Part shown: one piece after another, positions 10,999 through 22,519 of the stretch | How positions within the stretch are numbered: position 1 is the stretch's first letter | How the letters are laid out: the number at the start of each line of letters is the position of its first letter | Assembly (NCBI GenBank): GCA_026874595.1 | Contig: CM049308.1 | Span: 75,127,124-75,191,123, forward strand | Direction: 5' to 3' | Length of the DNA stretch: 64,000 bases | Source of the DNA: Sipunculus nudus | Taxonomy: Eukaryota; Annelida; Sipuncula; Golfingiida; Sipunculidae | Program-made: the position numbers and the translations under genes | Notes under the pieces: model-generated | The model's input: only the letters and a program-made list of their open reading frames with translations | What the model was told of the DNA's origin: nothing | The model's database searches: none

Positions 10999-11032
<34 letters not shown>
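10999..11032. repeat. (TA)n microsatellite, left arm
   Basis: Pure TA run. The mirrored run at about 60836-60891 is some 24 bp longer, the largest single length difference between the arms. Confidence 0.95.
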
Positions 11033-11034
<2 letters not shown>

Positions 11035-11599
11035 TTTTCATGCCAGCTACAGAGCAAACTGATCCTCAGCTGAAAAAAAATAACAATAACACAAAATGCA
11101 AACACATTCAAACTAGCACTTTGCATTCTGCCTGGAGACATCAACATCAGTCAGGAATGGCTGGCCTTGAGCTGGGTAGTGAAGGGCACTTAATATGAGG
11201 AAGAATAAGAAATGCCTAAATGGAAATGGAAACATCAGGAACTGAAACAAATCCCTTGAATTAGTGTCAAGTTGAAGAAAAGAAACTGATCTCAAACTTG
11301 AATATTTAAAGATAATAATCGAAATACAAATAAATATAAACTCATTTGATCTGAACTGATAGAAACTGGAGACTGGGTTACTCAAAGTCTCATACAGACT
11401 AAAAAGAACTAAATACCGTGAAACCAAAGGATTCACACACTTCACACATTGGCTTACTTTCCAATGGATCATCTACACGAGTCTCGCCAGGAGAATCTTT
11501 TGGGTCTGTTAGGTACAATTCGATGGATTATAATGGGTTTTAATCGTTTCAATGTGATTTAAAAATTAATACTTATGATAAATACTTATGATGTTTGTT

Positions 11600-11700
11600 A
11601 TATAATGGTAGTGGTGGGAGTCGGATCCTTTTTCATAATCGATCATCGGTTCGAGCAAACCGACTGATGATCGATTATTAATCGGTTCAGACAAATATAA
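11600..11700. mobile_element. Possible small hAT-like terminal sequence with hairpin
   Basis: 'gtggtgggagtcggatcc' is followed by an imperfect inverted repeat AATCGATCATCGGTT / AACCGACTGATGATCGATT (about 11637-11679). This resembles the ends of small hAT-type elements in animals. No second end or target duplication was identified, so the call is weak. The mirror is near 60170-60265. Confidence 0.3.
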
Positions 11701-11737
11701 GCAATTATCAAAGAAATATGCAATAATCTGTGAAACT

Positions 11738-11974
11738 CTACCTGCGTTTCTCCGGCAGGTATTCTCCTGTCGCGCAGGAGTGTAACATTACTTCCACGTA
11801 TAAAGATACAATCAGACTAATTTGAGGATCAAATTTAACGATCGGCAACGTCGGGTAATATCTTTCTATATGGTAATTAAGAGCATCTAAGAATGTAAGG
11901 CCTATATAGAGGGGCTGTTTTTCCAGCACATGAAGGCAGTTTTGACGGGCCCAGGTGCGCTTGGGGCAGATCAT
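11738..11974 (-). other. Unrecognised 78-codon open frame
   Basis: The open frame reads MICPKRTWARQNC and later HSCATGEYLPEKRR. I do not recognise a family. The mirror frame (59894-60130) differs by one residue, which is no evidence of selection in such a young duplication. It could be a repeat-derived fragment. It lies beside an A-homopolymer (11970-11997). Confidence 0.2.
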
Positions 11975-12468
11975 ACAAAAAAAAAAAAAAAAAAAAATTG
12001 CAGACTAGCACCCCCCCCCCCCTCCCAAAAAAACATCTACCCGATTCCAAATAATTCGATCGGCCGGGTTAGCCCCAACAAAGATTTTTTTAGGATGGCC
12101 TAAACAGCGGCACTTGACATCGGTTGAATATATTATTTCTAAGAGAATCTCGCAAAATTGGCATAGACTTGGAGAATTAATTAAGTATTTTAACGCCATC
12201 CCGCCCATATTTTGCAATGTACATAATTAAATATTTCTTTTACCTGAGATCTCCCCAGTTATATAGTAAACATAATCTCATTAAGATGTTTCATGGATTT
12301 AGCTGTAAAGAAGCTAAACTTTCCTTTTCAGGGGGCCAAGCCATTTAGTTCCGTGAAAACCACGGACGTGGATGTTCCAGGTCCCATAGCGACAAAGTGA
12401 GGCAAAGGTCAGGAGCGTTTTTCGATAGAAATGAAATGCCTTTCTAAAATACAAAGGCATGATGTAAA

Positions 12469-13978
12469 CTAGATGTGTCGGAACGACACGAATGCCCCCG
12501 CCTGGGGCAAATCAGAAACATTTGTTAAATTTTGTAAAATTTTTTAAGTTCAGGAAGTGTTGTATGGTCAAAAGTAGGTCAACAAGGGCAAAATGCAAAT
12601 TCGATCTGTAAAGGGTCATTATCAAGCAACACACCAAAAATCAGGCCCGTGCAGGCAATGTAAAAAAAAGTCCATATATGTGCATTTTTCATGAAAATGT
12701 CTGTCTTTTATGAAATTTTCTATGTTCAGGATCTGTCATATGGTGAAAAATAGGTTAACTGGGACGAAACGCGAACTCGATCTGTAAGTGGTCATTATGC
12801 GCCCACAGACCAAACATTAGGCCAGTATCTGTAAGCATTGCATTGCGAAACTAGAATATTAGCAAAAGTTTATAATCATTTATAAATTTAAATTGGAGAG
12901 GTATATACCATGTTTCATAACAATCCACCAAATGCTTCCTGAGAAATAAGCTCCTAAGTTTTTTTCTATACTAAGCTCTGTGAGCTTGAAAAGTAGGTCA
13001 AGATCACCCATCTTTGAACTTGACCAAGATTTTGTAAATATAATGCAATAACACTGATGAATTGAAGTTCCTGTGTTGAATACCTTTGGAGATATCCTGC
13101 ACAAAAGGCCAAAATTGAAAAAATCCGATAAAATGTCATTAAAAAATCAGACATTGCAGGTGGCGCCACCAAAATTGTGCAGCACATACAGACCATCAGT
13201 CCCAATGAACATAGTAAGTTTTGTGAAAATCCACACAATGTTTCCTGAGATATAAACTTCTGAGTGTTTTTCTATAATCAGCTCTAAAATGTAGAAAAAT
13301 GGGTCAAGGTCACCCATCTACGAATTTGACCGAGATTTTATCGATATACATCTTCACTGATGAAATAAAATTCCAACGGTGAATCCTTTTAGAGATATCC
13401 CGCTCACAAGGTAAAAGTTAACAGACGCGGAACGGACGGACGGACGGACACACACCAGACAGACAGATGGACAGACGGACACCTTGGGTGACGACAATAG
13501 CCCATCGGCCTATGAGCTGAGGGCTAAAAACAGCTGTACATGTGTATTTGGCTTGAAATTTTCCATTTTTCATGAAATTTTCTAAGTTTAGGAGCCGTAA
13601 AACGCCCAAAAGTAGGTCAATCGGGACGAAACGCGAACTCGATCTGTAACTGGTCATTATCTGCCGACACACCAAAAATCAGGCCAATATCTGCAGGCAT
13701 TGCGAAAAAAAATCCGTACATGTGTATTTGTCATGAAAATTTCTATTTTTCATGAAATTTTCTAAGGTTAGGAGCCGTAAAACGCCCAAAAGAAGGTCAA
13801 CCGGGACAAAACGCGAACTCGATCTGTAACTGGTCATTATCTGCCAACACACCAAAAATCAGGCCAATATCTGCAGGCATTGCGTAAAAAAGTCCGTACA
13901 ACTATTTGATTTCGGAATGACGGAATGACGGACATGGGTAAAACTATATGCCCCGGCCACTTTGTGGCGGGGGCATAA
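12469..13978 (+). mobile_element. Pearl/Helentron-like element with nested second element
   Basis: It starts CTAGATGTGTCGGAACGACA, close to the start of the 2320 element. It has a 5' hairpin GTGTCG-GAA-CGACAC (12475-12489), subterminal ATGCCCCCGCC (12492-12502) and a 3' terminal hairpin (13948-13976) that contains the inverse GGCGGGGGCAT. Tandem core units of about 175-180 bp ('cgatctgtaa..ggtcattat' at 12604, 12779, 13641, 13821) fill the flanks. The middle (about 12860-13535) is a different repeat with its own GGACGGAC tract (13433-13445) and terminal TAGCCC..GGGCTA hairpin (13499-13527), probably a nested insertion. No protein is encoded. Confidence 0.65.
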
Positions 13979-14339
13979 AAAAGGCAATACATTACAGAGA
14001 CCACATTTCATCAATACAATCCCCTACTTTGTAGTTTGGCAGGAAACGCTGGTAGCATCAGAATTAAGTTTAATGACCAAAGGAGTATGCAACAAATTCA
14101 CCAACGGATATTTCCGCATGTTTAACGCTTTCCTGATAAACTTTGGAATTGTGTGCGTTTTGTCCCTATAACCACTGGTGGTAGATCGATTATCTGTGAC
14201 TGAAAGCACATTGCAACTCCTTCAGTGGTGTACATATATGTTTACATAATGAAGAGGACAAATGCTACTGTGAACTCTGGAATAGAAGCTTATCAAATAA
14301 AGCTTATTTTGTAACCAGTGAATATATATATATGCATAT

Positions 14340-14500
14340 ATCATCGCAATCATTGATTACACTGTGTATTGTCGATAAGAGGATGTTTTCAATCAGACGG
14401 CCACCACCAGATACGCCCCAAGGGACCGATGCGTAAACAACTCCCGATTGAATAGAAGTTGTTCCGACATGAGCCTTAATAAGGATAACTTCCAAAGTTT
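14340..14500 (-). pseudogene. IgGFc-binding-like exon fragment
   Basis: On the minus strand this encodes TTSIQSGVVYASVPW, then GGGRLIENILLS. It parallels the segment ending in DRLIENIPP of the larger IgGFc-binding-like pseudogene at 32408-33737; the bases encoding LIENI are nearly the same. The reading is short and lacks flanking domain sequence, so it may be a second, older gene fragment of the same family. The mirror is at 57365-57525. Confidence 0.4.
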
Positions 14501-15133
14501 AAACTCTGTGGTCAAATATTTTGAAATGCCTGATCTCTTCTCAGACCGGTATTTGTATAAGAATAAGCCGTTGTCCCATGTGATGTACTTAATCATTGCG
14601 CTGTCTTATTTCAATCAATTTACATAAATCTTTGTTGACTCTATATATGACTGACAATATGTCTTATAGTTTGATAATTCACGACAACACGTGACCAAGA
14701 GCACGAATATAGGCATATACCATTACATATTATAAAATAAACCTTGCAAAACGTCGCAGACTCAATTGACATCTTGAAAAATTACACAAAAACGCATCCT
14801 TTTACTTTGAAACATTCGTTTCTCCTATATAAATGAAAGTACAAATTTCAATTTATTTCAAAATATTGAAATTAGATACATAAGTTATGAAGGATTTGTC
14901 AATACTGCACAATTTCTTTTAAATTAAATTTATCCTTTTAAGTTACAAAAGTAATTAGATTAGAAAGTTAGGAAATAAACTGCAAAAATATTATAATAAA
15001 ATCTTTCATCAAACCACCGACTGTTGTGACTATTGGATAACCAAACTAAAAATGCATGATACTAGGTTCCATTAACTAGAATTCTGTTTATAAACTGAGA
15101 GTATTAAGTTAGGTGGTAATCATTTAAATTGTC

Positions 15134-15316
15134 GTGTCACTTACTATAAGGTTTCATTTCCCTGACTTGCAATTTAAGGAGACAGACCCTGATTTTGACC
15201 TTGGTGTGCCATCGGGTATGACCAAGATTTATTTTTCACAAAATGGTAGTCCCGGTACTAGATTTATTTATGCGTCTGATGCTACTCTGTGGCGAAATTT
15301 ATTTATAACGGATTAA
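15134..15316 (+). other. Unrecognised 60-codon open frame
   Basis: The frame contains FKETDPDFDLGVPSGMTK, then SPGTRFIYASDATLWRN. Composition looks more protein-like than the neighbouring AT-rich frames, but I cannot name a family and it stops just before copy B. The mirror copy (56547-56729) is identical. It could be an exon remnant. Confidence 0.3.
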
Positions 15317-15337
15317 ATTTTTAATTAAAAAAAAATA

Positions 15338-17885
15338 ATATAGAGCGTCACTTTTTTGCGATGATAAAAGCCCAGTGTACATACTGATCCACATATTACG
15401 TACCAAAGGCATTTTGAGAACTAATTATGATGTATTTCTTCCACTTGAACAGTCATTCTGAATATTTTTTATTTTTATTTTAAATCAAAATTGGAAAAAA
15501 AAAATTAAAAAAATGTGTTCAAATGCAAATGGACATAATTTTGATCTGCTAAAAAAGAAAAGTTCACTGTTCAGTTAGGCTACATTTTCGGGTAAACAAT
15601 GAGAACTAGATAGATGAAACATATACACATATGCCATTCACAACGTAGGTGCGGAGTAGCAAGTTTGGTAGCCATTTCTTTATTAGTTTGAGAATAATAT
15701 GCTACTAACGAAAATTAACGTCAGTATTTTCAGCTTATCTCTTAAAACACTAGAAACAACGGCAAAATTTTTTTTCAGACTTTTTTGTTATTCCTAAATT
15801 ATAAGAGGTAATTAATAATTAGTTTGGAGATTCGGTGATAAGAGGGGGGAGGGGCTAGGTGGAGAATCGTGACTGTCCCATGACAGTTACAGAAGTCTAG
15901 TTAAAATTAAAATTGCCTTAAATTTTAAGTATGTAGGTATTTCAATTATCGTATCCCCCAGACGAAGTCGGGATACTATGGTTAAGGCACGGTTGCGCAA
16001 AAAAAAAATTTCGCGGATCTTTACGAAACTTGCCATTAGCATAGATATGGGTGAGAGGACAAAACCTATTTAAAATTGGGTTATGACCTTTACTAAGAGA
16101 GTGGCCTTGACCTTGAATTTTGCCATACATAGTGAAAATCACACAAAATCATAGATACTGTTGTAATGGATACTGTTGTCTTCTGCCAATGACAGATTGC
16201 TCAACCTTCTCTCCTTATTTTTTTTCGCGCCGTTTAATAACCCATTATTGCCACTTGACAGTACTGTAAGCATTAAAGTCTTTCAGAGAGTTTGTCTGAA
16301 ATTTGGCGTGTAAATACATCCTAATGATTTTTCTCATAGACCAGACAGGTGGCGCCATCTACCTTACAGTTTTCATGGTATAATTTATTCGCTTTTATCG
16401 AGAGTAATTCACTATATAGGCCTAAAATGTTCATGTGTATAGATCTTGGATACCCCCATCTCGTATTGTTTTCGTGTGGCGTCTATCCGTACATTTGCTT
16501 TAGGTGAAAATTGCTCATATCTCAGGAGGGGTTCAATATATTGGTCTGAAATTAGGCATGAACATGCATCCTACAGTTTTCTCGTTGATCGGACAGGTGA
16601 CTCCACCTACCTTACAGTTTTCATAGAAAAAATATATGCCCTTTTCTCAGAACTGATTTGCTGTATACCTCCATATTGTATTTTAGACTGATGGCACCAT
16701 CTGCAGTTGTCTTTGGGTGGCGTCAATGAATCTATTTGCTTTGGGGTATAATCGCTCATATATGAGGAGTGGATGGATGTATCAGCAAGAAATTATGGTA
16801 TGTTTATCCGTCTTAGATAGCTTTGTTGTAGACCACATAGGTGGCGCCACCTGCTGTTCTGTTTTAAATGAATATATTTATGCACTTTTTACTCGGTAGT
16901 GGATTGGTGTCTCGGCCTGAAATCTTGAACGGTATTTCCAAGTGTCAGTAATTGCTGCTAAAGATGGGGAAAGGGGGGGGGGCTAAACTTAAAGGGGGAA
17001 AGGGGTGTTAATTGGCTTGTGCTACTATGGCATCTGCGGTGCTAAGAAACTCTAGTTCTTGGTATTTTCCTTTAAACCAGAAACAATGGAATGAATATAA
17101 TTTTTTTATATGCTAAAATTCTCTATAATTCGTCACAAAACTGTTTTAAAGAAAGTTATAAATGTATTGTTTTGAAATTTAAATGAATTAATTTCAAATA
17201 TATGCCTACTTTGGCAATTCATTTCAAAGAGATGATATGTATCAAACTCATCATGAGTTAAAAATGCTTAATATGCAAAATTCAGTATAATGAAAATATG
17301 CATTCTTTATAAATTATATGTGCTTAATATGCACAAATCATTTAGTGAATGTCTTATCACATTTTCTCCGTAGAAACTGTCTGTTGTCAAGTCTTTAAAT
17401 AAAAAAATTAATACAGGAATTATTTACTATTTTGTTCAATGTATGAAATGAAGAAATTCAAGGTGAAGGTGTATGATTAGGGGTATTCCTGATTCTTTTT
17501 TTTGGTGGGAGTAAATAACTATGGGCAGTGTCGTAAATAAATTAAGCATTTCTATTTAACGGTTCTCATGATAGATCAAATATTGACTGGTTGTAATGTA
17601 AAAACCGTTCCTGGTTTTATGTTCTGTATTTGAGAACATCTCACTTTTCTTCCAAAACTCCCAAGAAATCATACTTATGTCCTGGAATTTATGTTTTAAA
17701 TCATAACGAGAATAAAAAAAGCAGTTTAGTGTTACGGAACCTAATATTGACAAATCAATAAAAATCAGATTCTGTAACACTAGGCAGCGTTAAATGTCTA
17801 GGGGAATGAGTAAAGAAGTCAGTGGTCTTTTGTTAACAAATAAATATAATTTATTCTATAAACAACCCCAACATTACAATACACT
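15338..17885. repeat. Segmental duplication copy B
   Basis: Paralogue of 947-3624, in the same orientation. It lacks the 581 bp Helentron and the Harbinger insertions, giving both empty sites, and carries extra repeat units at about 16275-16690. These contain AGGTGGCGCCATCT (16347) and degenerate relatives. The AGGTGGCGCCACCT palindrome is at 16839-16852. Confidence 0.8.
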
Positions 17886-17995
17886 GAATTAATACAATTT
17901 CATAGTATAACAGCAGTACAACATCAAATCAATACAATTACAAAGTATTATAAATAAATAAAGTGTACAGTACCTGGATACCACAACTGTCAGGG
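17730..17995 (-). mobile_element. Truncated 3' LTR of internal gypsy element
   Basis: On the minus strand it ends with ..GGTTCCGTAACA at 17730, the same terminus as the full LTR at 20918. It contains only the last ~265 bp of the LTR. The promoter-bearing part is deleted, so pol sequence runs directly into it. Confidence 0.7.
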
Positions 17996-19265
17996 TCAGG
18001 GTAAGTTTTTACACAATTAACAGCAATAACATTATGTACAACATCTGATGTGCTATTTCTGTCATAATATGATTTCAACATGTTAACATTGCACAGTTGT
18101 TTTTTTTTCTTACGCCTATCTGGTGTCAACAGTAATTAATTTAAATCACTGACTTTCTCGTCAACAATGTAAGGACCAAAATACCTAGCTTGCAAGAGGT
18201 CTGCCAGGGATAGGTATTAAGGCAAGGACCTTTTCACAAGGCTCAAAGTCCTGCTAACAATCTCAAAAGCATTGTGTAGTTTAGTGCGAAAGTCTGAGAC
18301 ATACTGCATTAAACTAAGAGAATCAGGATTTTCACACAAGTTTTTCTTTTAGCATTTTTAATGGACCGCGAACTGAGTGTCCAAAAACTAGTTCAAAGGA
18401 ACTGAAACCCAAGGACTCTTGAAAGGATTCTCTGAAAGCAATCAGCAACAGGTGGATTCTTTCATCCCAGTCTATTTGTGTCATAACAATAAGTCCTAAT
18501 ATGTTTTTAATGTCTGGTGAAAACGCTCGAGGGCGATCTGACATTCGGGATTTTATGGCGAAGAGCTGTACTGTTTTATACCTAGCTCAAGCATAACTTG
18601 TTGGAATAAGCCAGACAGAAAATTAGACCCTCGGTCAGACTGGACGGATTTTGGTATTTCAAAAGTTGTAAAAAATTTGGTCAGAGCTTTGTAAACACCT
18701 TTGGCATTAATTTTGCGCAATGGTATAGCCTCAGGGAACCTGGTAGATGCACACATAATTTTCAGCCGGTATTCATGTCCAGATTTTACTTTGGGCAGTG
18801 GTCCAACACAATCAACAATAATCCTACTAAATGGTTCCTCGGAAGCAGGAAAAGGCCTAAGTGGGGCTTTAGGATTCTGATTGGGCTTGTCTACCATCTG
18901 GCATGTGTGGCATGATTTACAATATTGTACAACATCTGTCCTGAGGTTAGGCTAATAGAAGTGTGTACTAACTTTCTGATAAGGTTTATTTATGCCTAAA
19001 TGCCCAGATAAAGGAGCCTCATGTGCCATGCTTAGAATTTCCTTGTGAAAGCTTTTTGGCATTACTATTTGATGTTTGATGGTCCACTCATTATCAGCGC
19101 ATACATCAGGTGGTCGCCATTTACGCATAAGCACTCCATTTTTAACATAGAAACAAACTGGGTTCTGTGACAGTTCATCTTTAGAAACAGCCCTTGGAAA
19201 CAAACATGAAATATCAGGGTCCTTATGTTGTTCTGCGATAAATTCTGAATAGGGGTCGAATCTGA
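17996..19265 (-). pseudogene. Gypsy integrase, disabled
   Basis: On the minus strand: an HHCC zinc-binding segment (HEAPLSGHLGINK to CKSCHTCQ, about 18900-19050), then the catalytic core with VDCVGPLPKV (first Asp, near 18810), SVQSDRGSNF (second Asp, near 18640) and NPECQIALERFHQTLK (Glu, near 18535), and a C-terminal tail with TPDRRKKKKQLCNVN (near 18100). Lesions: TAA after HFY, TAA just before NPECQ, then a frameshift into the frame of 18332-18544. The same lesions are in the mirror copy. Integrase inserts the retroelement cDNA; this copy cannot encode a full enzyme. The family call is firm. Confidence 0.85.
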
Positions 19266-19357
19266 AATATCTCTTGAAAGTTATACAAAACCATCATGTA
19301 TGAATGCTCAAATAACTCCATTTCGGAGTCAGGAGAAGAATCTACTACCTCGGTTTC

Positions 19358-19639
19358 ATAAAAAAAAAGAGCTGTGATTGAGTGTCAGTCATAAACTCTT
19401 TTTCAGAGTCATTAAAGGAATCTACATCCTTTTTACCATCAAACTCCTCATGGGAGTCAACAGAGGAATTTTCCTCAGCAGAAACAATCTTCTGTTTGTC
19501 ATAAGAGGATCTGGGCTCATTTGAAATACTCTCGCAAGAGTCATAAAAGGACTTAGCCTTATTTAAAGAATACTCCTCGCAGGAGTCTTGAAAGGACCTA
19601 GCCTTATTAAATTCCTCGCAGCAATCAACTGAGGTTTTT
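19358..19639 (-). pseudogene. Acidic Ser/Asp/Glu-repeat frame between gag and integrase
   Basis: On the minus strand a frame of about 80 codons encodes degenerate repeats of the type SF.DS.EE: SFQDSCEEYS, SFYDSCESIS, SSVDSHEEF, SFNDSEKEF. It lies where protease, reverse transcriptase and RNase H would normally be, in only ~600 bp of space. I do not recognise it; it may be the acidic end of gag or a region acquired by this lineage. Confidence 0.45.
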
Positions 19640-19837
19640 ACCCCGCAAGTTACGATTCTTCTTTGGAGTCAGGACGGCACGTTGGCCTCCGTAGCATCGA
19701 ACCCTTTTTTAGAGTCAATAAGTTGTACCCCTTATTTACATGAAAAGATCCTAGCTCTTGTACTATGTTATGCATAGATTTTGAAACAAAACTAAAAAAG
19801 GTTTACCCTTTGATTTATTTACAAGTTTCCAGCAGTC

Positions 19838-20747
19838 TTATGAAGCAGCAATGTCAAGTGTTTCAGGACTTTTCTTATCTAGAAAAGTTTTAACATCCGC
19901 GTTATTGCAGCGCTTACATTCTTCAAGCAAAATCAACTGGCGCAAATTGTCATAATCTTTCATAACATTTTTACACCAGCGATGAAACAACTGCTCTTTT
20001 GTCCTAGCAAATTCGACGAAGGTCTGATTTTTGCGCTTTTCCCAATTTCTGAATTTATGGCGGTAAGCCTCCGGAACTAACTCATAACCTTTTAGGATTA
20101 ACCGTTTTACCAGGTCATAGTCAGCAGCAGGTTCTACTGAAAGCTCTATATAAATTTCCCTGGCCTTGCCAGTCAATACACTTTGTAACAGCATTGTCCA
20201 GTTTCCTTAGGCCATTTTAAATTTTCAGCTACTTTCTCAAAGTGTAAGAAATATTTATCGACCTCTTTTTCTTGAAAAGTAGGGACAAATCTAATGTGTT
20301 TAGTAACATCAAAACTGTGAGTTCGGGCAGCATGCAGACTGTGCTCTAGTTTAAGTCTTTCTAAATGCAGTCGTTTGAACTTTTCCCAGTCTGTCTCTTT
20401 CTATTTCTTTTTTCTAGTCTTTCTCTTTCTTGTCTTTCTCTTTCTATTTCTTTTTGTTTTTCTAATTCCCTCTATTTTAATGCTAGCTCATGTTGCATTT
20501 CCAGCTTTTGAAATTCTAATTGCATGGCAAGGCTGTCAGTTTTTTATGTTTCCTCTTCACTCTCTTCAATTAAACCTTTGTAAAATAGTACTTGCATGAT
20601 TTTAGCAATGATATAAGGAATTCTCAAAGCTTTTTTTCACATTTAGCCCTAAGTGTTGTCCTTAACGCAACAACTTTTATTTGTCAACTGTTCAAGTTGA
20701 TGAGGGCCGGGATCGTAAACAAATGTGGCAGGTTTGAAATCTGCCAT
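19838..20747 (-). pseudogene. Gypsy gag with SCAN-like capsid segment, frameshifted
   Basis: It starts MADFKPATFVYDPGPHQLEQ (ATG complement at 20745-20747). A Glu/Arg/Lys coiled-coil stretch follows (about 20400-20530), then SFDVTKHIRFVPTFQEKEVD and YFLHFEKVAENLKWPKE. After a frameshift the 118-codon frame 19838-20194 continues with LTGKAREIYIELS and VPEAYRHKFRNWEKRKNQTF, resembling the SCAN-like part of Gmr1-type gypsy gag proteins. Gag packages the element RNA. There are stops and at least two frame changes. The mirror copy shares the disruption apart from a few base differences. Confidence 0.7.
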
Positions 20748-20917
20748 GTTAAGATGTTAAAACAATAACAAAAAAAAACCACTGAGATAAATCCTGTAAA
20801 CAATGTTATATAAACAATTTGTAATCTTGTAAACAATGTATTGTAAACAATGTGTCTTAATCAAGGCCTAATAAAGTTTCACAACTATTAATCCTTCCAG
20901 ACGAACCCACAATTTTA

Positions 20918-21879
20918 TGTTACGGAACCTAACATCACGTATGCGTGACTATGCGTGACTAACATAAATCTTGTAAAAGAAAAATCAGTTTCTTTTACAC
21001 CAGGCAGCGTGAAACGTCTAGGGAAATGAATAAAGAAGTCAGTGGTTTTTTGCTAACAAATAATTATAATTTATTTTTTCAAACAATCCTAACATTACAA
21101 TACACTAAATCAATACAATCACACAGTATAACAACAGTATAACAGCAAATAAATACCATCACACAATAAAATAAACGAAGTGTACAGTACCTGGATACCA
21201 ACACTGTCACAGCGATAAGTCCTTTAAAATATATAAGCCGGATGAACAGTTCACACAAATCTTCTCAGAGAATAACATTTAAATGTCAAAAACAAAATCA
21301 ATCTACTGTAATATCCAAAACTGAAATCCTGGCAGTGATCCAAAACCCAAACTGAAGACAATAAAAAATCCGTCACAAATCTTCTCAGGGAATAACATTC
21401 CAATGTCAAAAACAAAATCAATCTACTGTAATATCCAAAACTGAAATCCTAGCAGTGATCCAAAACGCAAACTGAAGACAATAAAAAATCCGTCATAAAT
21501 TTGAAGAAAATCTGTAACTGCTGCATGAATCGGAAAAGGTCCCACTCTTCTGTGTCGCTGGAATATTCTCTCACCCTTCTCTCCCGGCTCTAAAATTCAG
21601 CCCCTATTTATAGCTTCTCATCTCAAGCCGAGAATTTTATATTTCCCGAACAATCTAAAGAACAATATATAATACACAGTACACATGCGTTACAAGAAAC
21701 ATCTACAAAAACATCGCTGTGTTTCTACATATCAGGGTTCACACGTGGGCCGACCCGGCTCGGCCAGGCGAGAAAGCCCCATACTAGCATGATCACTGTG
21801 TTTACACGTCAAACTTCACGCATGGGCCAGGCCATGCCGCCATAGATTAAACCGAGCGCTGTGAAGACTGCTGCACACA
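20918..21879 (-). mobile_element. Gypsy 5' LTR, full length, with internal 120 bp tandem duplication
   Basis: Minus-strand LTR running from TGTGTGCAGCAG (21879) to GGTTCCGTAACA (20918). A TATA-like CTATAAATAGGG lies near 21605-21617. A 120 bp unit ('cacaaatcttctcag...aaaaaatccgt') is tandemly duplicated at 21254-21373 and 21374-21493. The sequence just inside, GTGGGTTCGTCTGG (minus, near 20897-20911), is a candidate primer-binding site, but I cannot assign the tRNA. Confidence 0.75.
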
Positions 21880-22170
21880 ATAATACACTTTCCGTGAAAG
21901 TGAATTTGGCCAATGTATGATGTCGAATGAAACATTCAGTTCCACAAACATTACAATTCCAGTTTATTGGAACTCCAACAATTTCTCTATTAAGGCCTTG
22001 AATAAGAATATCTGCTGGATATAGATTCTTCTTTGAAACCTAACCTAATAATCTATCACCCACTGCTTTCTGTGTGCATTCTATGTAGGGTGATACAAGC
22101 AAAGGCTTTTCCTATCACTTATAGTAAAGTGATGCCACAGTAGTTCTTATAATCTTTGACGTCGGCCTTT

Positions 22171-22519
22171 TTGTGCGCCACCGACATGGGTTCGACTCCC
22201 GGATCGGCCCAGTATTTTCCCCTCAACAATTTGTCATCGTAACAAAATGGGGGCTCGTCCACATGACGGTAAATCTTTTATGCCCAGGGAATAAGCTCAC
22301 CAAAGTTTGACTCCTGGGATAATTAGTCTTGTTCTGAATGCAGAATGCTCTTAAGAGGGGCCGTGTTACGGGGTGACATAAAAGCGGACCGAACTGTCTC
22401 GCTAGTGAAGCTTGCTTTTCTAGCGAAGCGGTTGGTACGCCGGACTTGTACGCCACCGTTATCGGTTTGAAATCCGGATCGGCCCAGTATATTCTCCTGA
22501 ACTATTTGTCTTCGTAACA
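22171..22519 (+). mobile_element. Tiny LTR-like element (TRIM-like) with tRNA-like LTR, copy 1
   Basis: The right LTR, 22364-22519 (156 bp), begins TGTTACG and ends CGTAACA. The left LTR is truncated and starts near 22171, ending CGTAACA at 22244. Only about 120 bp lie between. Three bases after the left LTR comes TGGGGGCTCGTCC (22248-22260), identical to the first 13 bases of the tRNA-Pro primer site known from murine leukaemia virus. A purine run AAGAGGGG (22353-22360) precedes the right LTR. Each LTR contains tRNA-like pol III boxes: A-box-like TAGCGAAGCGG (22421) and B-box GGTTCGACTCC (22189; degenerate at 22464). No coding capacity. The alternative is a tRNA-derived SINE in dimeric form. 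Confidence 0.6.

Noticed and set aside
10821-11147. Open frames made of alternating Ile-Tyr across the TA tracts (also 24275-24853, 47070-47577 and 60675-61041)
   Set aside because: They are translations of TA/CA microsatellites and LTR or TRIM sequence, with no protein family features.
22421-22519. Functional tRNA gene suggested by the A- and B-box-like sequences
   Set aside because: No 5' acceptor strand pairs with the 3' side, the B box is mutated, and the unit is repeated inside LTR-like ends.
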